A DNA stretch of 64,000 bases. Source: a filamentous cyanobacterium ESFC-1 (GTDB taxonomy: Bacteria > Cyanobacteriota > Cyanobacteriia > Cyanobacteriales > Spirulinaceae). The first letter of the stretch is position 1. The number at the start of each line of letters is the position of its first letter. The translations under genes and the position numbers were made by a program. Location: positions 3,393,631-3,457,630 of the forward strand of contig KB904821.1 in assembly GCA_000380225.1 (NCBI GenBank), read 5' to 3'. The notes under the pieces were generated by a model. The model made no database searches and was not told the DNA's origin. It was given only the letters and a program-made list of their open reading frames with translations. Shown one piece after another: positions 1 through 8,974 of this stretch.

Positions 1-207
1 GTCGCCAACAAAATTGTTGAGATTCGCGACGGGGAACTCATTGTTTATAACGGCGATTATCACTATTATTTAGATAAAATTGCCGAGGAAAAACAACAGG
101 AAAAGCAACGCCTAGAAGCCGAAAAACGAGCCGCGAAAAAAGCAGAAAAAGCCGCGAAGAAAAAGGGAAAAGACAAGCAAAAGAAGGCGGCTAAGTCACG
201 TTCTTAG
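1..207 (+). CDS. C-terminal end of an ABC-F family ATPase (partial)
   Basis: An open frame enters from the left edge and stops at 205-207, giving the last 68 residues. It begins with a segment typical of the end of the second ABC domain of ABC-F proteins (KIVEIRDGELIVYNGDYHYY), where the region after the H-loop reads as G-x-L-x-x-Y-x-G-x-Y. A highly charged Lys/Glu/Ala tail follows (residues about 28-68), as in the C-terminal extensions of Uup/EttA-like ribosome-associated ATPases. These soluble proteins act on the ribosomal E site, not in transport. The nucleotide-binding motifs lie outside the window, so the subfamily cannot be assigned. Confidence 0.7.
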   Translation, partial: VANKIVEIRDGELIVYNGDYHYYLDKIAEEKQQEKQRLEAEKRAAKKAEKAAKKKGKDKQKKAAKSRS

Positions 208-231
208 TCATTGGTCATTGGTCATTGGTCA

Positions 232-302
232 ATCGTGATAAGTTAAGGTTTTGTGCCTATCGTTAAATTACTTGTAGGGGCGGGGTTTCCCCGCCCAATT
301 TT
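232..302. repeat. Dispersed palindromic repeat, core gggcggggtttccccgccc
   Basis: A perfect hairpin (8-bp arms around ttt) sits at 278-296. The roughly 40 bases to its left (taaggttttgtgcctat and on) match the copy at 2405-2480, so the repeated unit is about 70 bp and not only the hairpin. Further copies are at 14103-14137 and, inverted and degenerate, at 2781-2806. Confidence 0.75.
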
Positions 303-480
303 ACGTTTTATAGTCATTCCAATTAAGTTCCATACATTGATGCGTGTTTCCTGAGTCCGTGAAAGCGGACTTTGCTCTGTGTTAGCCCCAGATTTTAATC
401 TGCGGGCGGGCTGTCGGTTCTTATTTAGAATTACTATAGCGATGTATTGTAGCAATTCGGGTTAGGACGTAGTGGGGTTT

Positions 481-510
481 GCCCTCACCCCAAACCCCTC
501 TCCCACTCCG
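481..510. repeat. Dispersed repeat containing ccctcaccccaaacccctct
   Basis: The segment ccctcaccccaaacccctctcc is preceded by gttaggacgt. The same block appears in inverted orientation near 25430-25490 (gagaggggttggggtgaggg, followed later by acgtcctaac). Both copies lie between genes. Confidence 0.7.
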
Positions 511-583
511 AGAGGGGCTGCTGGTTTTTATTTGGAATTGCTATATGACTGAAAATTCCCCCCGACTGCTGATAGCTGTATTA

Positions 584-1534
584 TTAAGCTGAGGATTGAA
601 CCTGGATGCCGTGGGTAATGAATTGAGCCACCCAAATCCCTAAATCCGGGTTGTTGAGAGTTTGTTTCACCTCGGCGGCGACTTTCTCGGCTTCGGCTTG
701 AGTGGCACATAAGGCAAACACGGTGGGGCCACTGCCGGACATCAGGGTTCCCAGGACTTCAGGGCGATTAAATGCGGCTTTAAGGTCAGCAACTTGAGGA
801 TATTGGGGTAAAACGACCTTTTCTAAGTCGTTGCGGAGGAGTTGACCGATTTTTGCGCCATCTTGGTGGGCGATCGCGTCTAGGAGAGGACTCGAATGAA
901 CGTGACTGGCTCTGGCTTTGATGCTTTCGTCATCTCTGAGATAAGTGTCGCTGAATTGCTGACGATAGGTGGTATAAGCCCAAGCGGTGGAGACTTCTAA
1001 ACTCTGATATTTGGCTAAAATCACCCAAAGATCGTGAGGAGATTCGATACAGTCGAGTTGTTCGCCGCGGCCTGTCGCGATCGCAGTTCCTCCTGCCACA
1101 CAGAAAGGCACATCAGACCCCAACTGTGCCGCTAAAACCTGCAATTCGGGCTGAGTTAAACCGAGGTTCCACAGTAAGTTTAACCCGACTAACACGGCGG
1201 CGGCGTTGGCCGATCCTCCGGCTAATCCGGCAGCGATGGGAATACGTTTATCAATGGTAATATCAACGCCCCCATGCTTGGCAAAGGCTTGGGGAAACTG
1301 CTGGGTCATCAGTTGAGCCGCTTTGTAAGCCAAATTTTGGTCTTGGGGGGGCATTTGGGGGAGATCGCAGTAGAGCCGAATCGTGGGGGCGTTGTTGGCA
1401 GCGATTTCGATGCGATCGCCCAAACTGATGCTTTGCAATACCATGACCAACTCATGGAAACCATCGGCGCGATCGCCAATAATTTCTAAATGTAAGTTAA
1501 TTTTAGCGGGGGCAATTAGAGAATAAGTTTGCAT
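584..1534 (-). CDS. ispE: 4-diphosphocytidyl-2-C-methyl-D-erythritol kinase (IspE)
   Basis: This 316-residue GHMP kinase phosphorylates CDP-methylerythritol in the MEP pathway, which supplies isoprenoids for carotenoids, phytyl chains and quinones. The N-terminal PAKINL motif (residues 9-14) carries the catalytic lysine. The ATP-binding loop GLAGGSANAAA is at about 103-113, the catalytic Asp is in GSDVPF (about 141), and the third GHMP motif LMSGSGPTVFAL lies near residue 265. Length and motif spacing are normal. The ATG start at 1532-1534 directly precedes the conserved N-terminal beta strand. The gene is monocistronic as seen here. The enzyme is cytosolic. Confidence 0.95.
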   Translation of the reverse strand: MQTYSLIAPAKINLHLEIIGDRADGFHELVMVLQSISLGDRIEIAANNAPTIRLYCDLPQMPPQDQNLAYKAAQLMTQQFPQAFAKHGGVDITIDKRIPIAAGLAGGSANAAAVLVGLNLLWNLGLTQPELQVLAAQLGSDVPFCVAGGTAIATGRGEQLDCIESPHDLWVILAKYQSLEVSTAWAYTTYRQQFSDTYLRDDESIKARASHVHSSPLLDAIAHQDGAKIGQLLRNDLEKVVLPQYPQVADLKAAFNRPEVLGTLMSGSGPTVFALCATQAEAEKVAAEVKQTLNNPDLGIWVAQFITHGIQVQSSA

Positions 1535-1765
1535 ACCGGAATAACAGTGTTCTTGAGTTTTTTCAGGGGAATGGGATTCAGAAAAATCGCAGATTTTCCC
1601 TTATAACATTTCTGGTGCGACTCAAGTTCCCCAAAAAACACCTTATCTTGATGGAAATACAGCAAAATTCATAAAGGCAACTTGAATCAAAACCCAAACA
1701 CCTCGCCTCAGACACCAATCGATCGGATAATAAAAAAGCACTCTGGCTTATATGGCGTTGACATC

Positions 1766-2380
1766 ATGCACAGACAAGCTCGCTTCATCTCTCTCGGTTT
1801 AACGGCAGTATTGCTGATTTTGTCGCGACCCTTACCCCTTTTCGCGCAAACGCCACCCCCCACCCTGAGAATCGGCAGTGAAGGGTCGGATGTGGCGAAA
1901 ATTCAAAGCACCCTAAAGCTACTCGGTTATTATGGCGGGACGGTGAATGGTACTTATAACGAAGGTACGGTGATTGCGGTGTATTTGTTTCAGCAAGCGG
2001 CGCAAATCCCCCCGACAGGAGTTGTTAACCCTGCGACCTGGAATCGTCTTTTCCCTAGGGCTGTGGCGCAACCGACACGGGATTTAGAAGCGTCTTTTCC
2101 TTCTCCGACCCAATCGCGACCCAATCGCCCCCAAAGTCGCCCCAATCGTAGCAACAATCCAACCCCAACGACGACGCGGCCTGTATTGTTTCAGGGGATG
2201 AATGGCCCGGCGGTGCGGGAGTTGCAGCAGCGTTTGCGGGCGCTAGGCTTTACGGTTGGGCAAGTTGATGGTGTTTTTGGGGAACAGACTTATAATGCGG
2301 TGATTGAAGCCCAAAGACGGTTTAATTTAGAGCCGGATGGTGTGGTGGGTCCGGCGACTTGGCGAGCGTTGTTTCGTTAG
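1766..2380 (+). CDS. Exported protein with two peptidoglycan-binding (PGB_1) domains
   Basis: The frame extends up to a TTG at 1682, but the ATG at 1766 gives a clean signal peptide (hydrophobic core LTAVLLILS, likely cleavage after LFAQ, residue 28), so that start is preferred (204 aa). Two PGB_1 repeats follow at about 34-95 and 140-204. Each has the pattern LRxGSxGxxVxxLQxxLxxLGY...GxFG/Y..T..AV..FQ....G..GxxTW. They are joined by a Pro/Arg/Ser/Asn-rich linker (about 105-138). Such proteins anchor to the cell wall; no catalytic domain is present, so any enzymatic role would need a partner. Confidence 0.8.
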   Translation: MHRQARFISLGLTAVLLILSRPLPLFAQTPPPTLRIGSEGSDVAKIQSTLKLLGYYGGTVNGTYNEGTVIAVYLFQQAAQIPPTGVVNPATWNRLFPRAVAQPTRDLEASFPSPTQSRPNRPQSRPNRSNNPTPTTTRPVLFQGMNGPAVRELQQRLRALGFTVGQVDGVFGEQTYNAVIEAQRRFNLEPDGVVGPATWRALFR

Positions 2381-2900
2381 TTAGTTATTGGTCATTGGTT
2401 ATTGGTTATTAGTGACAGGTTAAGGCTTTGTGCCTATTGTCAAATGGCTTGTAGGGGCGGGGTTTCCCCGTCCAATTTAGCGTTAATATCTTGTCGATTG
2501 TTGTTGGATAAAGGCATTAAATCTCAATAGCCAAAGTTAAGATTGCGCGCGCGAAACCTCACCCCTACACAAATTTTAGTCAGAACCAACAACCTGCCCT
2601 CGGATAATCCGGGGAACCCATGTAACAAAGTCCACTATTGCGGACTCGATTTGGGTTTGAGGGATCAAGAATAGGCTAAAAGCTAGGGATGGTGGGCGAT
2701 GCTACATAATGTCCTGATACTTTTGGGAAATGAAGATGGGATGTTGCGATCGATGCAGGAATCGCATCCACAAACGTAAAATTGGGCAGGGAAACCCAGC
2801 CCCTAGGAATTGTGACTAAATTCCTGTATATCCTGTTAAAGCGAAAAACCAATAACAAATAATAAATAACCAACAACCAACCCCAAAAACCTTTCTCTCC
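2381..2900. other. 520-bp intergenic stretch with dispersed repeats
   Basis: No gene is recognised. The stretch contains attggtt-type heptamers (2384-2410), a second copy of the roughly 70-bp G/C palindrome repeat (2405-2480), and a palindrome caaagtcc..ggactc (2625-2646) related to one near 353-373. A degenerate inverted copy of the G/C repeat follows (2781-2806), and ccaataa/ccaacaa heptamers lie just before the next start codon (2846-2880). Confidence 0.6.
2405..2480. repeat. Second copy of the ~70-bp G/C palindrome repeat
   Basis: It has the same flank (taaggctttgtgcctat) and the same hairpin core (gtaggggcggggtttccccg) as the copy at 232-302, with one arm base changed (cgtcc for cgccc). 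It lies just after the stop codon of the peptidoglycan-binding protein gene. Confidence 0.75.
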
Positions 2901-3824
2901 ATGAAAAATCTGCAAAACTCAGCGTTAAAACTGCCGCCAACCTTGCAACCGGGCGATCTGCTGGTGGTGATTGCGCCGAGTGGGACGTTGCGCGAGTTGG
3001 ATAAGTTTAATGAGGGGGTAAAAATTTGGCGCGATCGCGGCTACAATGTCCAACTCCATCCCCAGCATAATGCTAGAGAGGGCTATTTGGCCGGGGGCGA
3101 TCGCGATCGCTTGGATGCCCTAGTCGCAGCATGGCACAACCCGGACTGTAAAGGCATTCTCTGTGCGAGGGGCGGTTACGGTAGCGCCCGTTTGCTGGAA
3201 AATTGGGCTTGGCCCCCTGAAGCACCCCCGAAATGGATCATCGGCTTTTCCGATATCACCGCCTTACTCTGGAGTCTCGCCCACAGGGGCATTACAGGCT
3301 TACACGCCCCCCTCCTCACGACTCTGGCCGATGAGCCAGAATGGTCAAAGAATCGCTTGTTTGCCGCCGTAGAGCGCCACGATTTCCCATCTTTGCAGGG
3401 GAACGGGTGGGGAGGCAAAACCGTCACCGGAAGGCTGTTCCCGGCGAATCTAACCGTCGCGACGCACGTTCTCGGAACGCCCTTCCAACCCGATCTCACA
3501 AATGCGATCCTCGCCCTCGAAGATGTGGGGGAAGCCCCCTATCGCCTCGACCGAATGTTAACCCATTGGCGAGCTTTAGGCATTTTCAAACAAGTCAGTG
3601 GCATTGCCTTGGGGCGTTTTAGTCAATGTTACGCCCCCAAAAACATCCCCAGTTGGACAGCCCAAGAAGTGCTGCGCGATCGCCTCTCGGACTTAAATTT
3701 ACCCATCGTCTCCGATCTCCCTTTTGGTCACGATGGCGAAAACGCCGCCCTCCCGGTGGGTCAAGTGGTGACGCTAGACGGGGAAAAGGGAATATTGTCT
3801 TGGAAAGTGGGCAGTGGGCAGTAG
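2901..3824 (+). CDS. Muramoyltetrapeptide (LD-) carboxypeptidase, peptidase family S66
   Basis: This 307-residue family S66 protein matches LdcA/MccF enzymes, which cleave the terminal D-Ala from murein tetrapeptides during wall recycling or hydrolyse microcin-like amides. The N-terminal half has the family pattern LxPGDxLxVIAPSG. The nucleophile Ser117 lies in GFSDIT, and the catalytic Glu207 (ALEDVGE) and His277 (LPFGHD) complete the triad. The last residues (VGSGQ) and the stop codon are encoded by the first heptamers of the tandem repeat that follows, so the repeat has set the present C-terminus. No signal peptide is seen, which suggests a cytosolic enzyme. Confidence 0.9.
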   Translation: MKNLQNSALKLPPTLQPGDLLVVIAPSGTLRELDKFNEGVKIWRDRGYNVQLHPQHNAREGYLAGGDRDRLDALVAAWHNPDCKGILCARGGYGSARLLENWAWPPEAPPKWIIGFSDITALLWSLAHRGITGLHAPLLTTLADEPEWSKNRLFAAVERHDFPSLQGNGWGGKTVTGRLFPANLTVATHVLGTPFQPDLTNAILALEDVGEAPYRLDRMLTHWRALGIFKQVSGIALGRFSQCYAPKNIPSWTAQEVLRDRLSDLNLPIVSDLPFGHDGENAALPVGQVVTLDGEKGILSWKVGSGQ

Positions 3825-3978
3825 GCAGTAGGCAGTGGGCAGTGGGCAGTGGGCAGTGGGCAGTGGGCAGTGGGCAGTAGGCAGTAGGCAGTAGGCAATG
3901 GGCAGTGGGCAGTGGGCAGTGGGCAGTGGGCAGTGGGCAGTAGGCAATGGGCAATGGGCAGTGGGCAGTGGGCAGTAG
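3807..3978. repeat. Heptanucleotide tandem array, unit gtgggca / gtaggca
   Basis: About 24 consecutive 7-bp units (gtgggca with gtaggca and atgggca variants) begin inside the 3' end of the S66 peptidase gene and run into the intergenic region. Seven is not a multiple of three, so every frame crosses the array with a 21-bp period. This creates long artificial open frames on the minus strand. The array belongs to the cyanobacterial short tandemly repeated repetitive (STRR) class. Confidence 0.95.
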
Positions 3979-3983
3979 GGACA

Positions 3984-4073
3984 ACAAATAACCAATAACC
4001 AACAACCAACAACCAACAACCAACAACCAACAACCAACAACCAATAACCAACAACAAACAACCAACAACAAAA
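3984..4073. repeat. Second heptanucleotide array, unit caacaac / caataac
   Basis: About 12 units of a different heptamer (accaaca with accaata and aacaaac variants) start within six bases of the end of the previous array and stop about 50 bp before the hemE start codon. Two unrelated heptamers in tandem suggest independent expansions at one site. Confidence 0.9.
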
Positions 4074-4125
4074 TGATAAGCTAACAAATGCACTACAAAT
4101 ACTTATAAAAAAAGGTGGAGTTAAT

Positions 4126-5190
4126 ATGACTGGGACCGCTCAGGAACCTACATTATTAAGAGTAGCCCGTGGCGAAGTCTTAGACCGTCCTCCCGTGTGG
4201 ATGATGCGGCAAGCGGGACGTTACATGAAAGTATATCGAGAATTGCGCGAAAAATACCCTAGTTTCCGAGAACGTTCGGAAAATCCCGACCTGGCCATCG
4301 AGATTTCTCTGCAACCGTGGCGGGCGTTTAAGCCGGATGGGGTGATTATGTTTTCGGATATTTTAACCCCCTTACCGGGTTTGGGGATTCCTTTTGATAT
4401 TGTCGAAAGCAAAGGGCCTGTGATCGATCCGCCGATTCGCAGTCAAGACCAAGTAGACAAACTGACTCCCCTCGACCCAGAAGCGAGTTTACCGTTTATT
4501 AAAACCATTTTGCAGACTCTACGCTCGGAAGTGGGGAATGAAGCGACGGTGTTGGGGTTTGCGGGTGCGCCTTGGACTTTGGCCGCTTATGCGATTGAGG
4601 GCAAAAGCTCGAAAAACTATGCCAATATTAAGAGCATGGCGTTTTCTGAGCCAAAAATTTTGCATCAGTTGTTGAGTAAATTAGCCGACGCGATCGCGAC
4701 TTACCTTTGCTATCAAATCGACTGCGGCGCACAAATAGTACAGTTGTTCGATTCTTGGGCGGGTCAACTCAGCCCCCAAGATTATGAAACCTTGGCTTTG
4801 CCCTATCAACAGCAAGTTTTCCGCCAAGTTAAAGCCAAACATCCCGAAGCGCCCCTCATTCTCTACATTAGCGGTAGTGCTGGCGTTTTAGAGCGTATGG
4901 GACAATCGGGGGCGGATATTGTTAGCGTGGATTGGACGGTAGACATGGCCGAAGCCCGTCAGCGACTCGGCCCGGATATGAAAGTGCAAGGGAATATGGA
5001 CCCCGGCGTTTTATTTGGATCGCAAGACTTTATTCGCGATCGCATCCTCGATACTGTCCGCAAAGCCGGGCCCAAAGGTCACATTTTTAACCTGGGTCAC
5101 GGCGTACTTCCCGGTACACCCGAAGAAAATGTGGCTTGCTTTTTTGAAACCGCCAAACAAATCGATCGACTCTTGGCCGCAAGCGCTTAA
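4126..5190 (+). CDS. hemE: Uroporphyrinogen decarboxylase
   Basis: The 354-residue enzyme converts uroporphyrinogen III to coproporphyrinogen III, a shared step of haem, chlorophyll and phycobilin synthesis. The family signature [15 protein letters not shown] (about residues 23-37) carries the Arg residues that bind substrate carboxylates. Also present are the [12 protein letters not shown] loop with the key Asp and the C-terminal [14 protein letters not shown] strong Shine-Dalgarno (ggtggag, 4114-4120) precedes the ATG. Length is standard. The enzyme is cytosolic, and the promoter region is occupied by the heptamer arrays. Confidence 0.97.
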   Translation: MTGTAQEPTLLRVARGEVLDRPPVWMMRQAGRYMKVYRELREKYPSFRERSENPDLAIEISLQPWRAFKPDGVIMFSDILTPLPGLGIPFDIVESKGPVIDPPIRSQDQVDKLTPLDPEASLPFIKTILQTLRSEVGNEATVLGFAGAPWTLAAYAIEGKSSKNYANIKSMAFSEPKILHQLLSKLADAIATYLCYQIDCGAQIVQLFDSWAGQLSPQDYETLALPYQQQVFRQVKAKHPEAPLILYISGSAGVLERMGQSGADIVSVDWTVDMAEARQRLGPDMKVQGNMDPGVLFGSQDFIRDRILDTVRKAGPKGHIFNLGHGVLPGTPEENVACFFETAKQIDRLLAASA

Positions 5191-5257
5191 ACTGTAATGG
5201 AGGAAGCGGGGATCGCTCTAATTCATTGCTAAATTCCCGTTTCTGACAAAAAAAATA

Positions 5258-5287
5258 AGGAATTGCCCCAACAATTCCTGAGTTTTC
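5258..5287 (+). terminator. Probable hemE terminator hairpin
   Basis: An 8-bp inverted repeat (aggaattg / caattcct, 5258-5265 and 5272-5279) is followed by gagtttt. The T-run is short, so termination efficiency is uncertain. Confidence 0.45.
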
Positions 5288-5309
5288 TCCCTTCTCTTAT
5301 GTCAAGCCC

Positions 5310-6332
5310 ATGACTGCCAAGCGGATATTTATGACAGGTGCAAGTGGTTGCATCGGTCATTACCTAGCAGAAGCTTTAATCCAAGAAACCCATCACGAAA
5401 TCTTTTTACTGGTTCGCAACCCGGACAAGTTGCAAATTGATACCCTAGCCCGTCCTGGCGTTCATGTCTTACAGGCAGATTTACGGGAAATTGAGCGTTT
5501 TCGGGATTTATTGCAAACTATAGATGTAGCGATTCTGGTTGCTACTGCTTGGGGTGGGTCAGGAGAGGTTTTTGACATCAATGTGGTTAAAACCATTCGC
5601 TTGATGAATCTCCTCGATCCGGCGAAATGCGAGCAAGTGCTGTACTTCTCCACTGCTAGTATTCTCGATCGCGACAACGAACTTCTCAAAGAAGCGGGTC
5701 AAATCGGGACGGGCTATATTCGCTCGAAATACGACTGTTTCCGTCAACTGTCCCGCCTCGCGATCGCGCCAAAAATCGTGGCTTTATTCCCCACCCTGGT
5801 GATCGGCGGCGACCAAACTAAGCCCAAATCCCACCTATCGGGCGGTTTACCCGGTGTGGTGAAGTGGAGTAAGCTGATTCGCTTTTTCAAGGCTGACGGT
5901 AGTTTTCACTTCATCCACGCCCGCGATATTGCCCAAGTCGTCGTGCATCTCATCGAGCATCCCCGCACCAAAGAGGGCTTATCGGAAAATACCCCGGCAA
6001 AAATCGTCCTCGGCCAACCCCCCATTACCGTCAATCAAGCCGTCGCCGAAATTAGCGCTTATTTTGACCAAAAAATTCACTTCCGCATCCCCCTCAAACT
6101 CTGGTTAGCTAATATCATCATTACTCTGTTTCGCATCCAAATGGAACCCTGGGATCGCTTTTGCATCAACTACCGTCACTTCACTTACCAAAACCCAGTT
6201 AATCCTGATATTTGCGGCAAAACCTCTTACTGTCCTACCCTGTCCGATGTGTTGAAGGTGACGGGCATCCCCCCGGCGCGATCGACCCAACTGCCGCCAC
6301 CTGCGATTGAGACACCGCAAGAGGAAGTTTGA
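5310..6332 (+). CDS. NAD(P)-dependent epimerase/dehydratase (extended SDR)
   Basis: The 340-residue protein opens with a Rossmann motif (MTGASGCIG, GxxGxxG), followed by the NLL/Asp-type second strand segment (VLQADL) and the catalytic Y-x-x-x-K in GYIRSK (near residue 138). The C-terminal third carries a substrate region including FHFIHARDIA, typical of extended SDR proteins. The substrate cannot be named; related cyanobacterial proteins are usually annotated only as NAD-dependent epimerase/dehydratase. It starts 119 bp after hemE with a hairpin between, so it is probably a separate unit. Confidence 0.8.
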   Translation: MTAKRIFMTGASGCIGHYLAEALIQETHHEIFLLVRNPDKLQIDTLARPGVHVLQADLREIERFRDLLQTIDVAILVATAWGGSGEVFDINVVKTIRLMNLLDPAKCEQVLYFSTASILDRDNELLKEAGQIGTGYIRSKYDCFRQLSRLAIAPKIVALFPTLVIGGDQTKPKSHLSGGLPGVVKWSKLIRFFKADGSFHFIHARDIAQVVVHLIEHPRTKEGLSENTPAKIVLGQPPITVNQAVAEISAYFDQKIHFRIPLKLWLANIIITLFRIQMEPWDRFCINYRHFTYQNPVNPDICGKTSYCPTLSDVLKVTGIPPARSTQLPPPAIETPQEEV

Positions 6333-6374
6333 TTGTTATTGGTTGTTGGTTGTTGGTAATTTCCTCCCCCTCCT

Positions 6375-6527
6375 CCCACTCCCCCTTGGGCGGGGAAAAG
6401 AGCGCCCCTACACCCCGATTGCCGATTGCCGATTGCCGATTGCCCCAAATACCCCCACTCCCCCTTGGGCGGGGAAAAGAGCGCCCCTACACCCCGATTG
6501 CCGATTGCCCCAAATACCCCCACTACC
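6375..6527. repeat. Direct duplication with GATTGCC heptamers
   Basis: A segment of over 50 bp (starting cccactcccccttgggcgg, then gaaaagagcgcccctacacc) occurs at about 6375-6447 and again at about 6453-6527. Each copy ends in ccgattgcc heptamers (four units in the first copy, two in the second). The inner part is the inverse of the G/C palindrome repeat seen at 278-296. ttggttg heptamers lie at 6337-6357. Confidence 0.8.
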
Positions 6528-6549
6528 CCTTAATCGCTGATTACTGATT

Positions 6550-7146
6550 ATGTCTGCTTTTCGTATTGGCATTGCTGGCCCCGTTGGATCGGGGAAAACC
6601 GCCCTTTTAGATGCTTTGTGTAAACGGTTGCGATCCGAGTTTCAAATCGCTGTGGTGACCAATGATATTTACACCCAAGAGGATGCTCAATTTTTGACGA
6701 TCTCGCAAGCCCTGAGTCGCGATCGCATTCTGGGAGTGGAAACGGGGGGTTGTCCCCATACGGCGATCCGGGAAGATGCCTCGATGAATCTGGTGGCGAT
6801 CGCACAACTCGAACAAAAATTTAATCCCCTAGACTTGGTATTTCTCGAAAGTGGGGGAGATAATCTGGCGGCGACGTTTAGCCCGGAGTTGGTGGATTTA
6901 ACTCTTTATGTGATTGATGTGGCCGCGGGAGATAAAATTCCCCGCAAGGGCGGCCCAGGTATTACAAAGTCCGATTTACTGATTATCAACAAAATCGACC
7001 TAGCGCCGATGGTGGGGGCGGATTTGGGGGTGATGGAGCGAGATGCCGAAAAAATGCGCGGCGATAAGCCTTTTGTCTTTACCAATCTCAAAACTCAACA
7101 AGGTTTAGAGACGGTGATTGAATTTGTCCGCAGTCGTCGCGTTTAA
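6550..7146 (+). CDS. ureG: Urease accessory GTPase UreG
   Basis: The 198-residue SIMIBI-class GTPase powers nickel insertion into urease together with UreD, UreF and UreE. The P-loop GPVGSGKT is at residues 8-15. The family block [18 protein letters not shown] includes the Cys-Pro-His metal-binding motif, and the NKIDLAP guanine-specificity motif is present. Length is standard. No other urease gene is in this window, so the cofactor gene stands apart from the enzyme genes, which is common in cyanobacteria. Confidence 0.96.
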   Translation: MSAFRIGIAGPVGSGKTALLDALCKRLRSEFQIAVVTNDIYTQEDAQFLTISQALSRDRILGVETGGCPHTAIREDASMNLVAIAQLEQKFNPLDLVFLESGGDNLAATFSPELVDLTLYVIDVAAGDKIPRKGGPGITKSDLLIINKIDLAPMVGADLGVMERDAEKMRGDKPFVFTNLKTQQGLETVIEFVRSRRV

Positions 7147-7164
7147 CGGCATACGGCGTTGGAT

Positions 7165-8106
7165 TCACTCGGAAATGGTACAATTACGCCCGGCGGCTTT
7201 GGCTTTGAGTAAATTCGCATCGGCCCGACCGATCAAGCTTTGGCCTTTGTCATCGTCACTTCCTCGCAAGGTGGCCAAGCCCAAACTCACGGTGAGGGGT
7301 AAGACTAAATCTTGGTAAATGGGAAAGGGTTGTGCCTCGATAATCTGCCGCAAGCGCTCGGCTACGACGGCGGCGGCTTCGAGATTGGTTTTTTGCAGTA
7401 GAATGGCAAATTCCTCGCCACCATAACGAAAAATGCTATCGGGGAGGCGCAGGCGATCGCGCAGTCGGGCGGCGAGTAATTGTAAGACGCGATCGCCCAC
7501 TAAATGCCCGTGAGTATCGTTAACGGCTTTGAAATAATCCACATCCAGCATAATCAAGCTGAAATCTGTTTTGTAACGGCGGGCATTTTTAAGCTGACGG
7601 GATAACTCCCAATCGAGGGCCCGACGATTGCCTAATTGCGTGAGTTGATCGGATAAAGCAATGGTTGATAGCAAGTCATTGGTGTGTTGCAAATCGCGGT
7701 AGGCTGACGAGCGCTGTATTCCCTTCTGAATATAGGCGCTCAGGAGTTGCTCGGTGAGTTGGGCGGTTTCTGGAGTTGTTTCTAAATCTGACCCAAAAGC
7801 CAAATAAGCATCAGCTTTTTGTTGAGTCCAATACAACTGCCGTTGCTGCTGCGCTAAAGGGGAAAGAGAGGGAAACTGCTCTAAGACGAGAGTAAAGAAA
7901 TCAAATTGGGACAAACGCTCGGTAAAATCCGGGGCGATCGCGTCATTCCCCTGAAATACAACCACATGGGGTTGATGGCGCTCAACGGCGGCGATCGCAT
8001 CTTCTACGGAAGCGGCGTTAATCGTCAGCGCTATTCCCGGTCGATAACGCTCTATCCAATCATAGGCAAATTGAGGGCAACTTATTAGTAAAACCGTTGC
8101 TTCCAT
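7165..8106 (-). CDS. GGDEF diguanylate cyclase with a degenerate N-terminal receiver-like domain
   Basis: The ATG at 8104-8106 is preferred (313 aa) because the first 37 residues of the longer frame look non-coding. Residues 1-125 follow the alternating pattern of a response-regulator receiver, but the phosphorylation strand reads HVVVFQGN with no acceptor Asp, so this is probably a pseudo-receiver. Residues about 145-313 form a GGDEF domain with metal-binding DVDYFK (188-193), the active-site GGEEF (229-233), and an intact inhibitory I-site RLPD (220-223) exactly five residues upstream. It should make cyclic di-GMP with product inhibition. It is convergent with ureG, 18 bp away. Confidence 0.9.
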   Translation of the reverse strand: MEATVLLISCPQFAYDWIERYRPGIALTINAASVEDAIAAVERHQPHVVVFQGNDAIAPDFTERLSQFDFFTLVLEQFPSLSPLAQQQRQLYWTQQKADAYLAFGSDLETTPETAQLTEQLLSAYIQKGIQRSSAYRDLQHTNDLLSTIALSDQLTQLGNRRALDWELSRQLKNARRYKTDFSLIMLDVDYFKAVNDTHGHLVGDRVLQLLAARLRDRLRLPDSIFRYGGEEFAILLQKTNLEAAAVVAERLRQIIEAQPFPIYQDLVLPLTVSLGLATLRGSDDDKGQSLIGRADANLLKAKAAGRNCTISE

Positions 8107-8974
8107 GGAAGATTCTCGCGAGTTGAGCGTAAATTCTACGGCGCTGTTGGCAAAAGAATTACGACAAAACTGATTAAATTTATAAGTTTTGAAAGTTGCA
8201 ATCGTCTTAAACTCCAACGCTACAAGGTATCTTCAGGGGGCAGTCTATACTTTTCCGAGAAGTTAGGGGGGTTTTCGCTAATTTTACTTAAACCTTACAA
8301 TTTCCTCCCTTACGTTAATATTCTGTAAAATGCAAATTCCCACAATTTCGAGATTTGAAACCACCAAACTGATTTTAAAAAACTATTTCTAATGAAGTTG
8401 AGTTCGGGCTTTTTACTTAATTGTAAGCACTTTTTCCTGAAATTGAGCGCATTTTAAACTCGAAAGCCCTTCGTGCTAAAGATTAACTCTAGCCCAGTAG
8501 AATGTTATACCCGAATCAATGCGCCTTAATTCCTAACGACTTCAACTTAACGTCAGTTTGGGTGATCAGATACAAAAACTCTAACTTCAGTTTTAGATAT
8601 AGTCCGGAAAATTACGGAAAAAATAGTTCAAAAGAAGCCAAAATGCTTTGGGTTCATTCAGACTGCATCGAGCAATTTTAAGCTCAAAATCTCCACGACT
8701 GGATGAGAACAGATTACAAGGGAATGGGTTAGTAAATCAGCCTTTTCTGCTCAGTTGGGTGGCTCATCCTCGATAGGGTAGCTTTTTTGCTCATGGCGTT
8801 AAAGCCGTCAAAATGAACCCAGAAGCCGAAGCGATGCACCTAAGACTCAATCACTTGCTCAAAGACCCTGATTTTGTATTGCGTTGATTTCAACCCTTGA
8901 AAAAAGCGGCTAGATTTTAGAATATCACGTTATTTATTGCAGAGCGATCCTAAATTTTTCAGGAAAATAATATT
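8107..8974. other. 868-bp AT-rich gap with no recognised gene
   Basis: The gap lies between the start of the GGDEF gene and the 3' end of the ABC ATPase gene. No tRNA, known small RNA signature or long open frame is visible. The only in-frame piece of note is a 24-codon ATG frame at 8813-8887 (MNPEAEAMHLRLNHLLKDPD and on), which could be chance or a gene relic. Base composition is clearly more AT-rich than the flanking genes, and HIP1 sites are absent. Confidence 0.55.

Larger units (their letters stand above)
208..583. other. 376-bp intergenic stretch made mostly of dispersed repeats
   Basis: No believable gene is present. The stretch starts with ttggtca heptamers (209-232). It continues with a G/C palindrome (near 274-298), a short palindrome related to gtccg..cggac (near 353-373), and a copy of a repeat containing ccctcaccccaaacccctct (near 481-510). 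Open frames in both directions here have repeat-derived composition and no ribosome binding site. Confidence 0.7.

Noticed and set aside
243-710. Minus-strand frames of 70 and 60 codons
   Set aside because: They lie over dispersed repeats and the end of ispE, lack ribosome binding sites and have no protein-like pattern.
1682-1765. TTG-started extension of the peptidoglycan-binding protein
   Set aside because: It would put 28 polar residues before a typical signal peptide; the ATG at 1766 is a better start.
3807-4073. CRISPR array
   Set aside because: The repeats are 7-bp units in direct tandem with no spacers, and no cas genes lie nearby.
3619-4093. Three long minus-strand frames with [11 protein letters not shown] and CPLPTAH repeats
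   Set aside because: They are translations of the heptamer arrays in different frames; a 7-bp unit without stops is open in all frames. Protein composition is artificial.
8700-8900. A structural RNA (6S, RNase P, tmRNA or SRP RNA) in the AT-rich gap
   Set aside because: I looked for the conserved cores of these RNAs in all large gaps and did not see them.
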